From Diadema setosum (lineage: Eukaryota; Echinodermata; Echinoidea; Diadematoida; Diadematidae): 64,000 nt of DNA. The translations under genes and the position numbers were made by a program. Positions within the stretch are counted from its first letter, which is position 1. Every line of letters begins with the position of its first letter. Below the pieces are notes generated by a model. The model ran no database searches. It had not been told where the DNA came from and saw only the letters and a program-made list of their open reading frames with translations. Below are positions 23,001 to 38,000 of this stretch, in pieces. The stretch spans positions 34,945,180 through 35,009,179 of the forward strand of contig CM067066.1 of assembly GCA_033980235.1 (NCBI GenBank). Direction: 5' to 3'.

Positions 23001-26000
23001 CAGGAAAGTACAGTTTGACCTAACTCTGATTAAAAAATAAGAAAACTATGAAATTTTGAAAGTGTGACCAATCAAACAGAACTGACAACTCTGTGATTTA
23101 GCATGTGAGCTCACCTTCCATTTGCCATGTGCATGAAATTTCATAAACTCTTATCTTTTCTCTTTTTTTTTTCTTTTTTTTACGATAGAATGTATTTTTT
23201 CTTCCATCCAGGAATTGCACAGAAGAATATTTACAGTGACAGCATAAAGGGTGCATGAACGATTGGAAATTAACTTGATCGGAAATTAAAATTGCTTACT
23301 TTATAATATATAGCAAATAGGGGGCATGCTCGCACACATCACAAAACTGCCAATTCATGTTTGATAGATCATAACTTCCAAAACTATTATAACTTTCTTG
23401 GTTTTGATCAGAATTTGCTCAAACTTCAGCATCCTGTTCTCTTAACATTATTTTTCTTTTTGCATCTATACATAGAAAATAATTTTCAGGGTGGACAACC
23501 CCTTTAAACACTTTGAGTAATGCTGGAAACCTGTTTGTACAGCATGTCAGTGGCAATTTCTGTGTGGAGGTCTCAATGGAGTTCATGAACAAATATACAC
23601 ATATGCTCTCTCATCAGCTGACAGAGCAAACAGGCATTGTCTTTAATAATCATAAGTCATACTAACATGTCATGCTTTTTATGATATTACAGATAGCTGT
23701 CTTTGATAGACCAGGACTAAGAAATTGAATAATTCATGATGCAGTGTATCATAACATATAATATCACGAACTACATAATGGTATATCACAAACAAAATTA
23801 GAAATCATTTGATTTATGGTATGACATAACGTAAAGCAGTGTGTGTGCGCATGTGCCCTAGTACCATAGCATTCCTTTGAGTGCATGTGTGTATGCAGTA
23901 GAGTCTGCAATGTGCAGCCTGTACATTCAAATGGGTCAGGCAGCTCATAAATTTTCATGTGGGGAAATTTCAAATCCAATTCTGTGGTGGTTTTTTTTTT
24001 TCTGTGTATTGGATGAAAACATAACAAGAAGGTAATTGCGCAGCATGAAATCAAGAACCCGCAAATTTGTTTCTGAGTTGCTCAGCACCTAAAACTTATT
24101 GCACGAAAATATCAACATTCTCAGGAATCACTGTAATCCTGGGTAAAGTTTCCTCAATAATTTCTCAGGACTTACTAGCATCCTTAACCTGTTGAGGACG
24201 GGCTGATTTTGCCATAGCACGCATTTCCCATAGACACAAGCCCCATTATACTCAAGACTAGTCTTCAACAGGTTAAATAGCATTTTGGATCCCCTCAAAT
24301 GAATAGAAATTTTTTGTTCTATTTCTTAGCTTTCTTGTAAGTCTTCCCCCCCCCAAAAAAAAAAAAATGAATAAATAGATTTTTTTAAAATTTAAAAATG
24401 GTGCAGGAGCACCCACCTTAGAAGGACACCAGGCTGAAAACCATGCTGCTCCACCAAGACAGCTGTTGTAATGAAGCTCGCAACGCAGAGAGTGCTCAGA
24501 ATGGAAACCCCCACTGCTGGATACCTAATATTGGGGATGGAGAACAAATTTATACTTCAGGGTCCCATTTCATAAAACTTGTTGTTGTTATAAGCTACTG
24601 AAATCCTTGCATCTGATTGGCTGAGAGCAAAATTTGTCATAGAAATGTGGCAGTTGTTTATGAAAGGGGGCCCAGATGTGTTACGATGCAGTACTCGAGA
24701 AAGACTATTCACATTTGTAGCATAACCTGAAGATAAATATTCTATAAAGTTCACTTGGGGAAGAAAAACAACAACAAAACAAACATAAAAACATTGAAAT
24801 GAACTGGAAGTCATGTTGAACATGAACATACATCTGCAGTCATTTTCAGTGTATGGCAATACAAATTTAAGCAGAACAAATATGGCGACTTAGGGAAGGA
24901 AAATCACACATATTTCAACTCAGTCGGCACTGAAAAATAATCTCGACAGAATCATGCGAAATCACACGCATATCTTCCCAGCAACGCACTTGAATTTAAA
25001 TCGCAAAGTTTAATGCAATTTTGGGGAATTTGCCTTTGATATTTCAAATCAAGTTTAAAACGTTTAGTGTCTAGAATCTCTCTCTCTAGAGATTTGGGAA
25101 ATGTGCGTTGTCGTAACTAACCCGCGCAAGATTTATGCATGAACTAAAACATTATGATTGCTCATGTCAGTAGGCATGTTTTGGCGGCAAAAGGAGTAAG
25201 ATATGGGTAGCGATCCGCATCGTGATCCAAATCTTACTCTGTACAGGGGAAATAAATTTTCATTTATAAGTCGGCAAAATGTCGACTTACGCGTAAGTCG
25301 ACATTCGCGTAAGTCGACGTGTTTTGCTCAGTCCCGATTATGTCGACTTACGCGAGGTTGACTGTATATATATATATAACCTGTATAAACTTACCAGAAC
25401 AGGGGAATAATGATGAGAGGACTAATCAGGAAAAACTGCATGTCATTAGCCAAATACCACGTCCACAACACGCACTAGTGAGATTGAAAAGAAGGCTTAA
25501 TTTGATTACTTTCTGCTCAGATATATAACACGTCTTGTAAGGCTACAATTCTCAATCATGAAAGAGTGATTTTTACGTTTCTAAAAGAGACTCAGGTTTC
25601 ACACAATTTGGTGGTTTTTTGTTAAGTATGTACCATACACAGGCATATCTGCTTATTATTTCCTTGACATATCCTTAAAATCTTGCATAGGTTTTAGTTA
25701 GCCTGTAGACGCTACTCAACTCGCTCACATACGTATACAAGGTCATGAATGCAAACTCACATACCAATAGTTATTGAAAGTTGTAAAATTTAGATTTGTC
25801 AACCAATCAACACATGACATGTCTGTAATCAAAATTGTACACATTGCTTGCAAAACAAGATCACATGGAAAAGCTACAAAATCATAATATATAGTCTCGT
25901 GAGTCATCACATTTCTGGTAAAGTCATCATCAGGAATATTTAAAGGGTGTGTACAGTTCTGGTCGTGGTGAGGATTTAGCTTTTAACGTTTTGCGAGATA

Positions 26001-29000
26001 TTCAGAAACCACTCTATGAGATGTCAAAGAGCATGCAATTCTAAGGGGAATCAAAAGTTTATTTGATGAAAATCGGTTTTGAGATGTCTGAGATATCCAA
26101 AAACAAGGTGAAACAAAGAGATCCTAATAAAGGTGGAGCATGTCGCCTTTTATTATTATCACTTTTGGGGATATCCCAGCCATTTGAAAACCAATTTTCA
26201 TCAAATAAACGTTGAATCCTTCTTAAAATCACACGCTCTTTCATATTTCATAAGAGGTTTCTCATTATCCCACTTAGGAATGTTCAAAACATGAATCCCC
26301 ACCTCAACCAGTACTGTACAGTCCCTTTAACCTCATACACATTTAACATTAAACTAGAAATGTCGCTTTGGCGACTGGTATGCCTCCGCCATAATGCATG
26401 ATTTTCCCAATAGGTCTAGATAGTACATGTGGACAATGTGTGATTACATTTTCACAAAATTGGCAAAATATTGAAATGACAAGTTTGTCACAAATGTGTT
26501 GAATGTTCACCTTCATTGACCTAGGTTTAATTGGATGAATAGGAGAGCATGTATCTAGGGATTTAAGGACTTTAACTTGACTTTGACCCATTCATACATT
26601 AAGGCATTGAGTAATTTTCAAGGTACAGGTGTGGAGAAAAAGTGCAATTTCTGAATTGAATAGTAAATTGTTAACATTTTCATCTGGCCCTTGACCCTAA
26701 AATTCATAAGATAATCACTTTCAGGTAGAACATGCATAATATGTACTAAGTTTCAAGATAACTTGAGCAACTTCCGAGATATGGAGGAAAAAGTTAGTTC
26801 AGCACTTTCACTTGATCTTTGACCTTTTGACCTTTGAGGCAAAAAAAAGAAGAAAAAAAAAACTTTCCAGAGAATTTCTATTAGGTTACACATGTATGCA
26901 TACACCAAGTGTAAAAAAAATAACCCTGCTGGCATTGCATGATAGGAGGGAAATAGTAAAATTTTGAAGTGTTGCACTTGACCTTTGACCCCATGAACCC
27001 TACATTCTCTAGATAATCACTTCTAGTCAGTATATGTATATACTATGTTCCATGAAGATACCTTGAACAATTTTCCAAGGTATGGAGAAAAAAAAAGAAG
27101 TTTTAATATTTTTACTTGACCTTTTGACCTTTGACCTTTGACCTCATGACCCAAACTTTCACCAGAGAATCTTAATTGGGTAATACATGTATACACTAAG
27201 TTTCAAGAAAATATCTTCAGGCATTCAATAGATATGGTGGAAATAGTGAAATTTTATGTATTTGACCCTGACCTTTTGACCTTTGACCTCATGACCCAAA
27301 CTTTCACCAGAGAATCTGAATTGGGTAATACATGTATACACTAAGTTTCAAGAAAATATCTTCAGGCATTCAATAGATATGGTGGAAATAGTGAAATTTT
27401 ATTTGACCTTGACCTTTTGACCTTTGACCTTGAGCATGTGCACCCAAAAGTCGATAGGCACAACTTCACCCCCTAATACACATACATGCCAAGTTTCATT
27501 TGGATACCTCAACAGGTTTTGATAGTTACCTTGTCCACAAAATTCATTACGGACGGACGGACGGACGGACAGACAGACGGAAGGACGGACGGACGGACGG
27601 ACGGACGGACGGACAACCCGAAACACAATGCCTCCGGCACCACTTCGTGGCGGAGGCATAAAAAGACTGAAAATCTGTACTTTGAATTTTGTTAACATAT
27701 GAATATATACATTGTCATCAAATTAGGTTAATATTTCTCAGTCTAACATAGAAATTAGATTTGTAAAGAAAAAGGAAAGCAAGATGAGTAACTGAGATAT
27801 TCCAGCACATATGGTGTTGAGACGTACATTCTGGCCTATGGCTGGAGGGAAGAAATTGTTGATGTAGAGGATGTTGGTCCACCACCAGGAGCGACAGGGG
27901 TCCACCCACGGATCCAGGCTGTGCCAGATGGGGCCCTGGCTCATGTCGGGGAGGATGAAAGTGAAGACCAGGATTAGCATGGCCAGTGCTGGGGTTAGTC
28001 TGCATCACAAACACCAGGAGATAGGTGAAGAAATAGTTGGGTTACCAGGGACAAAAGATTGCATCAAGAGAAAGAGTCGCCAGCATGATACATGGCACCA
28101 TGACGACTACCAAAGGAGCACACAAAGCGTAAGTGATGATGCTGGTAAGATTACAATCATGAAAGAGCACAGAGGATCAGAAGTGACAGTGACATAAGTT
28201 GTGGTTGTAAAAAGTCTTTAAAGGGATGGTATAGTTTTGGTCGAGACCTGGCTTCAGGTTCCTAACTTTGTTGGTGAGACAATGAGAAACCTTGCATGAA
28301 AATATGAAAGAGCATGTAATTCCCAGAGGATTTCAACATTATTTGATGAAAATTGGTTTTGAAATGGCTGAGATATCCAAAACAAAGTTATACTAATTAA
28401 AAGGTAGGACCAATCTTTTATTAGGATTGCTTTATTTACTTTGTCTTCAGATATATCGGCCATTTTAAAACCAATTTTCATCGATAAACTTTGAGTTCCT
28501 CTAAGAATGGTTTGTTCTGTAACATTATATAAGTGGTTTCTTAGTATCTTGCAAAAATTTAAAGGTAAATCCTCATCTCCAATAATACTATCTCTTTAAT
28601 GCAGAAGCAGACACTGGTAAATGTAGATGTTGTGGTAGTATTAGTTGCATCAGCATTGGTACCATAACAATATATTAATAGAATATCATGTAACAATCAT
28701 AAATATGATGTATCAGCACTTACACTGATAATGATGAATTGATAGTATTCTCATCATTGTTAGCACTTATATCATTAATGCTTATCATCATTGATATCAC
28801 AACTTTGGCTTTAGGCTACCAGTACCAGTAATCATACCTGAGATATCGGTGCAAATAAATCCACTTCCAAGGTATCTTTCCAGCACTCTCCTTCATTTTC
28901 TTTAGTGTCAGGTAGGTTATGAGTAGACCACTGTAACAACGACAACAACATCAAAATGTGAATACTGAATGAAAAGAGTGATTTAAAGAGGTGCTATATC

Positions 29001-32000
29001 ATTTTTCTTGAAGATGAATTGATAATGTCAGGTAACTTGTCACCATTGACAGTAACCACAAAATATAATTACTGTAACAAGTGAAAACTATGAATGCTAT
29101 TTGGCTCATGTATGAAAGAAAAAATATTTCCAATGGACTTGATGCTTTTTAGGGTCAAGTTCTTCAGAGCAGATATCATGTGTAATGACAGATCTTATTC
29201 AAGTTTTCAGATTCACATATTTACCCTTCTGCTTTTGCCTAATTTTGTACCATTTACAAGTGAACAAACATGTTGAAGTCTTGACACACACAATCACACC
29301 TTGAGGGTTTTCATTGTATTCAGGCTTGAAAATTCATGATAAATGCATGCAGAAGGAAACAATGCTAAAGCATAATTTAATTTCTAAAATGTTGAGTTGC
29401 AATTTGTTACTAAATAGCGGCTGGTTTGTAAACTCAGCGCAGGTACGTAAAACTGTACAACCCAAAGTTTATACAGTGGGCTCCTTATAACGAACATGGT
29501 TATAACAAAATTCCGGTTACAACGAAATAAAAATTCAGGCCGTAACATTATCGGCTCTATGTTTTTATTGTTGATTTGTTTGGTTATAACGGGAAGCATA
29601 CAATTACTGAGCTCTTGTGTGATTTGTAATCTGTTGAAAGTACAGTTCAATGGATTAGGTATGCCACAGGATACCCGTAGTCTTGCTCCAGTGCCATACC
29701 TCAGAAAAAAGAAGCTATCCACAGAGAAGTATGCATTCAGGATTGCTTGGTAGGAAAAGCTCTGCAGCCATGCTGGAAAAGCAGTGCCAAGATTTTCTGT
29801 TCCAGGAAGGTAGAAAGGATTTTAAAAAAATGAGAGTCATGGGCATGTGGTTGGATTGTTTGTCCCATCAAGCCTGTGGGGGGAAATGGGGAGGGATATT
29901 TGCTGCAGAGATTTTTATTTTGTCATCAATGAAATGGTAACTCCAAATTTTACGACAACCTCATACTGGAGAAAATTAGATGGAACTGGTTTACTTCATT
30001 TAAGTGGCACAAACTCTCAGAGAAATTTAAAAAAATTACATTTAGAGAGAAAAATGTAGTATCTTTGATACTCTGAAAAATTTTTAACCCTGTTATATGG
30101 ACTAATCTAACCACTGCATATCAAGTGGTATCAACCAAAGGTATTGCAAGGTGTCTACTATTGTCCTACTGATCAAAGCTACAAGTTTGATGACATTGTA
30201 TTGATTACTTCCAGCATTTGTATGGAAATCTAACAATTTTGCCTCGGCCCTTTATGGGCTAAACTTTTGGTGACGCTTCCCTGAATCAAAACTAGCGTCC
30301 ATACAAGATGTGACTTTTGTGCTTTACCTTCATCATATACCAAACTTTTGACAACATTCTGATTGTAATGCTTCTTAAAGGGATGGATGGATCAAATGAA
30401 CATGTGATGCCTCAGACAAACATTGCATTGAGACATCAAAGACCCTGTCTACAATGAGTAAAAAGGCCGGGCTTTGGCCTGGGCCAAGTCCTTTCACTGT
30501 AAACGTGCAAAAGACCAAATGTGGTACCAAAAACAGCCGCGCATTTGGCCAGGCTCTGGAGATAGTCTCGGCCTGGAATCAGAGCCTCTTCTCACTGTAA
30601 ACACAAACTGGGCCAAATACGGTACCAAACTGTGGCCAGCGCGCTCCCAGAAATAATCATGTGTTTACAAGCAGAGCGCCACTACGATAAAATATTGAAA
30701 GGTTTGAATTAAAAGCCCAGGCCGAGCCTTCCACTGTAAACGGACAGAATTGTGGGGCCGAGTACCGCAATTGAGGCCGGGCCCAGCCCTGCACTGTAAA
30801 TGGGGTCTAGGAGAGAGGTCAAGAGGTGTGTCGTACCGCCAATGCCCGCTTGGGCCACAAGGGCCAAGGTGTGGCCAAGGATGACCCACGACATGCTAAT
30901 GACCCTGATTCCATTCAGGCAGGTGATACCTCCCTCGCCCTGCTTGGTGCCAAGAAGTTTGGGAATGTTGCGAGAGAAAGCAAAGCAGAGGATGAGCCTT
31001 GTCCACACACCTGATTTAGAAACCAAAAACAGAAAGACAAACACAACACCAACATCCAGTTATTACAATCTAATCTGAATTTAGAAAAACATGACATATT
31101 GAAAGCAAAAAATAGTCATACAGCAATTTCATGTAAATGGCATACTTTTCCATGATTTATTATACATGAAAAGTTTTCAATGAATTTGTCCATGATGTAC
31201 AGCTTGACCAGCAGATATCTCATCTTATTGGTTTAATTTGACATTTACTTTGTACCCCCTTCTTCATCTGCTACATATACATTGTTTATTTGATAAAGTT
31301 ATATTTGTGCAAACAAAATTCTAAGTCTGTGTTCATGGCCATTGTGTTTGACAAGCTATTATACAAATTTTAGGTGCACTGGAAATACAATGTACACTAG
31401 TTCATATTGTACAATGTATGCATCCAGTTAATTATGCACAGGAATTCCAGTCTTGAATAATTTGCCCAGCATTTTACATAAAGATATCAAAACAAGCATA
31501 TACTACACCATAAAATAAATCAAAGTTTCTCTAACAGAAACATGGCAATAAAACAGGACAATGCACTGTTCAGATCATACAGCTACATGTACATTCATAG
31601 AAGCTCGTCATTATTTAATCTAAACAAAGAAAAATTAATCTTTCAATTCCTCAATACAAATTCAGATGAAACTTTTGATCACAAAATTGACACAAATGTC
31701 GTTTCTATTGGTCTGAGAGAATCGAAGTCTGCATTAATCACACTCACTTTGTGGCCTGCTGGCTACGACTGTGACTGTTTCCCTGGTAACCATGGAATGA
31801 TGTGGTGACTTTGAGTGATCCAGTAATGGAGATTTTTCAGAGAATTGATTTTCCGGCAGGACATGATCCCCCTTTGGCTGCAAAACAATGTTGTTGAGAA
31901 CAAATTGACTCTTTATGATAAAATCACACTCGCAGCATTATGTTGCATAAACAGTCGTGATTTACAAAGTTAATCATCACAACATGAAGCACATGGAGCT

Positions 32001-35000
32001 GTGCACACATCATTTTAAACAATCCTGGATTCAGAAAATGATTCAGACCACCACCAAATACTAAGCACTTGTTCTTTTACCATAATGGCCCTCGCGTGCA
32101 AATTTCATCAAAACCTTCTGCATAATACAACTCACAAAGAAACACAGGCAAACAAACAAACAATAAAAAAAAAATGGCAGAGGCTTTCAAGATCAATACT
32201 TGCTATGTGGAACATTTCACATTAGGACCAGTGAAACTGGTGCAACATTAGGATATATTAAAAGCAAGAGGACTAATCTTTTAAAGGTTAAAGTATATTC
32301 ACACCTAAACTAAAAAATGAAAAAAGGAATTACTCACATTATCTAGGCTGCCATATAAGTTCTGCTGGGCAGTATGACCCCCGTTCTCCAGTCCCACTCT
32401 GTGAGGAAGAGGTGCGTCACTCGCCTCTTTGTCTTTGGCTTGCAAACAGTAGTCAACGATGGAACCAGCCACAGAGAGCAAGAAGAGAACTCCTATCACA
32501 ATGCTTCAGAGACAAAATCAGACATTAAACATGGTCTTGAAATTGGATTGATAGTTCATTAACTTCTACATTTTTTTTTTCTCGACTATATAGATTTCTC
32601 TAATACTTGCAAGCTGGCCATAGGATTGAGGGTTGGAAAGTAGTGTGTGAAATATATTAGGGAATCTCATTACTAACTATCAAAGGTAACATCAGTACTT
32701 GTCATTGTCTGTAATCTATGAAACATACAACTCTTTACCAACTTAGTACTAACACAAATGAATAGATTTGCAGCAATTTTTCAAGGAATAATATGTCATA
32801 AGAAATTAAATTGTGCGAAAGTTAATAAATGAATAATTGTATAATAACAATACAACATGTACAATGTATGTTATGCCTTTACGCAAAAAAAAAAAAAATC
32901 CTCAGAAAGATAAATATCACATCATGCATTGAATATCATGTTGCTCACTATCAGTGACCACTCTGTGAAAGAGACCACAAAGATAATCCCCTAAAGCCTT
33001 GAGGTATTACTGTGTTACATGTAAATATGCAAACAAAATCCGTATGTAACACTCAAAGTGATAATGAATGTGCATCAAGAGAACTCTCACCACACGGAGA
33101 TGAAGCCTCCATTGAAGTTAGCGTCCGGTTTGTTTACACAGTCAACCGAGGACCCCCTTACTGTCTCCAGAGTGAGCCAAGATACATTCAAATATCCTGT
33201 GTAATGGAAAGGGTTAATAAATACATGAAATGCTGCTGGAATAATATGCTCGCACAAAACCTAGATTCTTATCCTACTTTACATTTACTCATTTTTTTAA
33301 AGAGAAGACGGAGGTGATCTAATGATGAATGTTGTGAAGACTTCTTCAAAAGACAGCTAAATATATTATGTCTGAAGTTTTACATTGTTCTAAGGGTGCT
33401 CAGGTCAACATCAGATGAAAATAAACTTAAATTGACACTTAGACAGGTACCATCATGGTGTGAAAACAGAAAAAGGCAGAACCAATGGTACACAAATGTC
33501 AGCAGACATGAATGTATGAATTTAGAATATGTAATCAAATATCGAAGATTAAAATGTCAAAGGTAAACAAAGTCCTCAGTAAAACGCTAGAACTACATTT
33601 TTACAGCATTGGGGAAAAAGGCAAACTGTTGATATTGACAAGTAAAGATGTACATCAGCATTGGTTTAAAAAAAACACCAAAAAACAAAACTGTTTCCAT
33701 GGTAAATTTAAGGTAGCAAGGCATACTATCACTGTAACCCAGTTTTATTGACCCTCTACACCTATGTTGAGGGGTGCGTCCAATGTCTGTGTATACAGTT
33801 GCCAGTCATTTATCTTGCATCCTTGAGTAAATAGTCAGATAAGCTGATTCCTGGCAAAACCAAACAAAATCAATTATGTTAAGGCTACCACAGAATCATG
33901 GAAAGCCAAGGTCACATAGTCTTCCTGTTGTGTTCCAGAGGCTCATGTTTGGCTATGAGCCCAAGTTCCTCATGCTCAGCTGACGTGTGCATACAAATGT
34001 ATGTCACATATTTTTGACCCACATAGGCCCACATGTACAATGAACTTTTAGACATCATGGAGTGCTGAAAGTGATGAAATTTGGATTGAAAAATTTCACT
34101 TGAAATTAAATGCATAGTAAACCTCCTTGCAAAAGCATTATGTAATGCTCCTGTGATGGTTGCATGACTTTTGGTAAATATGTGTTATGTGTATTAATGT
34201 GTGTTATCCTCATGTGTAAATATGTGTTATATGGACTACACATGATGTGTTTGACACCATATGACTAGCACTAGCATACAGTAAGCTGCTTATGTGTCTC
34301 ACTCGAGGATCTCATCTTCACATGATAACTTGTACACTTTAAAGGACAAGTTCACCTTCATTAACATAAGGATTGAGAGAAGCAATATTAGTAGAACACA
34401 TCAGTGAAAGTTTGAGGAAAATTGGACAATCAATGCAAAAGTTATGAATTTGTAAAATTTTTGTGTTAGAACCGCTGGATGAGGAGACTACTAAGGCTCG
34501 TGATGTCATATGAGTACAACAGTATAAAGAAAATATAAAGAAAATTCAACATATTTTCACTTTTTTTCGCATAATAATAGTCTTTCTAACAGCAACAGGA
34601 ATAATATTACCCATAACATAAGTTTGTATGTCAGTAATGAGTCAAGGGAATGAGTACTTTTTTTCAAAAGATGAAATTTTAGGGAAATAAACAGGGTTTA
34701 CATAGTGTATAGGCAGTACAACTCTGCTACAGAAGTGAATCTGAGGCGGTATGAGATTTCTAATGGTATTGCCACCAGCTGTTACATTTACAAGTCATTT
34801 CCGCTAAGACATCAAAATATAGCAAACAAGTTTTACTATGCACAAATACCAGTACATGAAAACATGGTACTACAAAAACCACTCCATGATACCTGGTAGA
34901 TAGAGTGATATCAAAGTAAAAGAGTGGTAGAGGTGACTACATGTATATACTACAATGAAACAGAATATGGTGAAAGTTTTGAAATTCAAAAGTTTCACAA

Positions 35001-38000
35001 GTTTTCAGGAAAACGGCACTGCTGGTCACAACCACATGCAAATTACGTGAGGCAATGTCACTGTTACACAAGTCTCTGATTTGTTTGTACAAAGAAGTCA
35101 TAAAAACTATGTGGTCTGTAAAACACCCCCCCCCCTTTTTTTTAAAAGCAATCTTGCAAGGCCATGTTATCACTTACTCTATTTTTGCTGCAAATATTGC
35201 AAGTCATTATTTTCATTTCCCTTCAAAAATAGAAATCTAATGAAGTTTTTTGTATTCAGTCAAAAGGAGCCTTTTAATTTGTGCATACATTTGCATGTGA
35301 TTTTGACAATATCACTGACATGTGGAACTTTGAAATTCAATGTTTCATTTATGTCAGATTAAAAAAAAAAAACTCCATTAAAGTGAAGTTGGAGCAAAAT
35401 TTAATTCATTTTACTGCTGGCTAAAGGAGTAGCATTTCACTTGACACAAAGTTTGGTCAAGTGGGATCTATGAAATGGTAATTTTTTGTAAGGATTCAAA
35501 TTCAAATGCACATCAAACAAACAAACAAACAAACAAAATAAACTAGAAATGTCGCTTTGGCGACTGGTATGCCTCCGCCATAATGCATGATTTTCCCAAT
35601 AGGTCTAGATACACGGTAGTACATGTGGACACTGTGTGATTACATTTTCACAAAATTGGCAAAATATTGGAATGACAAGTTTGTCACAAATGTGTTGAAT
35701 GTTCACCTTCCTTGACGTAGGTTTAATTGGATGAATAGGAGAGCATGTATCTAGGGATTTAAGGACTTTAACTTGACTTTGACCCATTCATACATTTAGG
35801 CACTGAGTAATTTTCAAGGTACAGGTGTGGAGAAAAAGTGCAATTTCTGAATTGAATAGTAAATTGTTACCATTTTCATCTGGCCCTTGACCCTAAAATT
35901 CATTAGATAATTACTTTCAGGTAGAACATGCATAATATGTACTAAGTTTCAAGGTAACTTGAGCCACTTCCGAGATATGGAGGAAAAAGTTAGTTCAGCA
36001 CTTTCACTTGATCTTAGACCTTTTGACCTTTGAGGCAAAAAGAGAAAAAAAAAACTTTCCAGAGAATTTCTATTAGGTTACACACGCATACACCAAGTGT
36101 AAAAAAATAACCCTGCTGGCATTGCATAAATATGAGGGTAATAGTAAAATTTTGAAGTCTTGCACTTGACCTTTGACCCCTGACCTTTGACCCCATGAAC
36201 CCTACATTCTCTAGATAATCACTCCCAGTCAGTACATGTATATACTATGTTCCATGAAGATACCGTGAATAATTTTCTAAGGTACGGAGAAAAAAAAGAA
36301 GTTTTAATATTTTTACTTGACCTTTTGACCTTTGACCTTTGACCTCATGACCCAAACTGTCACCAGAGAATCTTAACTGGGTAAAACATGTATACACTCA
36401 GTTTCAAGAAAATATCTTCAGGCATTCAATAGATATGGTGGAAATAGTGAAATTTTATGTATTTGACCTTGACCTTTTGACCTTTGACCTTGAGCATGTG
36501 CACCCAAAAGTTGATAGGCACAACTTCACCCCCTAATACACATACATGCCAAGTTTCATTAGGATACCTCAACAGGTTTCGATAGTTACCTTGTCCACAA
36601 AATTCATTACGGACGGACGGACGGACGGACAACCCGAAAACATAATGCCTCCGGCACCACTTCGTGGCGGAGGCATAAAAAAATCACATTTAATCACACT
36701 GAAAATAGGAAATCAGAATTACTCAATATGAGTGCTGAATGAATGACCTTTGACACAGAGTGGTGTGATGTCACTGCTCTGACGTGTATTGACATTGCTG
36801 GATTTACAGTTTGAACAAGCTTCATGAAGTCGTTCCTCTGGTATTTTGTTAATAAAATTTTAAAGGCATAATTTACCATTTGCAGATGAAACAAAAACCC
36901 AGCATTAATTAGTGCTTTAAAATGGTTCTAAAATGTGAGTTAAAAATGTTCAAGATATCACATTTGATGCATATGTGTAGGTCTGTTGTATCACAAAACA
37001 TCCTACCATATAAAAGTTTTGCAATAAAGCCTAAACTATACAGAGATATCAGTAATTTTCTCATTAAAACTAACTGTAAACAGTTTAGTCTGGAAACATT
37101 TCTATTATAACTATTATTCACATTTTGTGTATTTAGCAATACTTAACACTGATTTTATGAATTTATATTTTTACAGTGGTTGTTTCTATCCCTAACTCAC
37201 ATTTTAAAACTATTTTGAGAACTATATTTTAGAACTATAATGCTGGGATTTTGTTTCTTCTGCAAATGGTAAATTATGCCTTTAAGTATTGTTAAATATA
37301 GAAACTGTGAACAATAATTTTAATAAAAATAGTTCCAGACAAAACCATCTACAGTTACAGTTTATTAAGACAAATACAAATATTTCCTTATATTTTAGGC
37401 TTTATCATGAAAATCTTATAAGATAAGATGTTTTGTAGTACAACAGACCTCCACTATATACATTAAATGTCATGTCATAAAAATTTTTAAAATCACTGTT
37501 CCCAAAGGTAAACAAAACCTTTAAGTACTCGTAAAAGGGAGAGGCACAAATTTGCTGTTAACAGAGTAAATACATTACCAGACAGTGTTTGAAAATCTTA
37601 TCAATTTTGATACAGGAAATACATTGCAGGCTGTGGTTCAGAGATTAAGTATGCCTTGTCCAAATATACGTGGAGTGTTTACAAGTCTGGTTTATATACT
37701 GCATATTGGAAATGTGACAGTGCACTTGCCAGTAAGCTTTGACTACGTACCATATATTGATATACCTGATATTTAACTGTGGAAAGCTTGCATAATCTAA
37801 GAAAATATTATGTGTAGCAGCATACAATTACAGCTTCATCTCATGGCATCTGTGTACATACATTGAATGTGAGTGCATACAATTATGTACCTCTGCCAAG
37901 GAAGGAGGTTATGTTTTCATCACGAAAATAACAGCTTATACTCTATACGGCATATATTTAGTGAATCTAAATTTTCACGAATCGGGACTTCCCGATGATT

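Noticed and set aside
29384..29722. A separate small gene with the frame MDSFFFLRYGTG
   Set aside because: Its first residues are the end of gene A exon 8. The rest is read-through into the intron.
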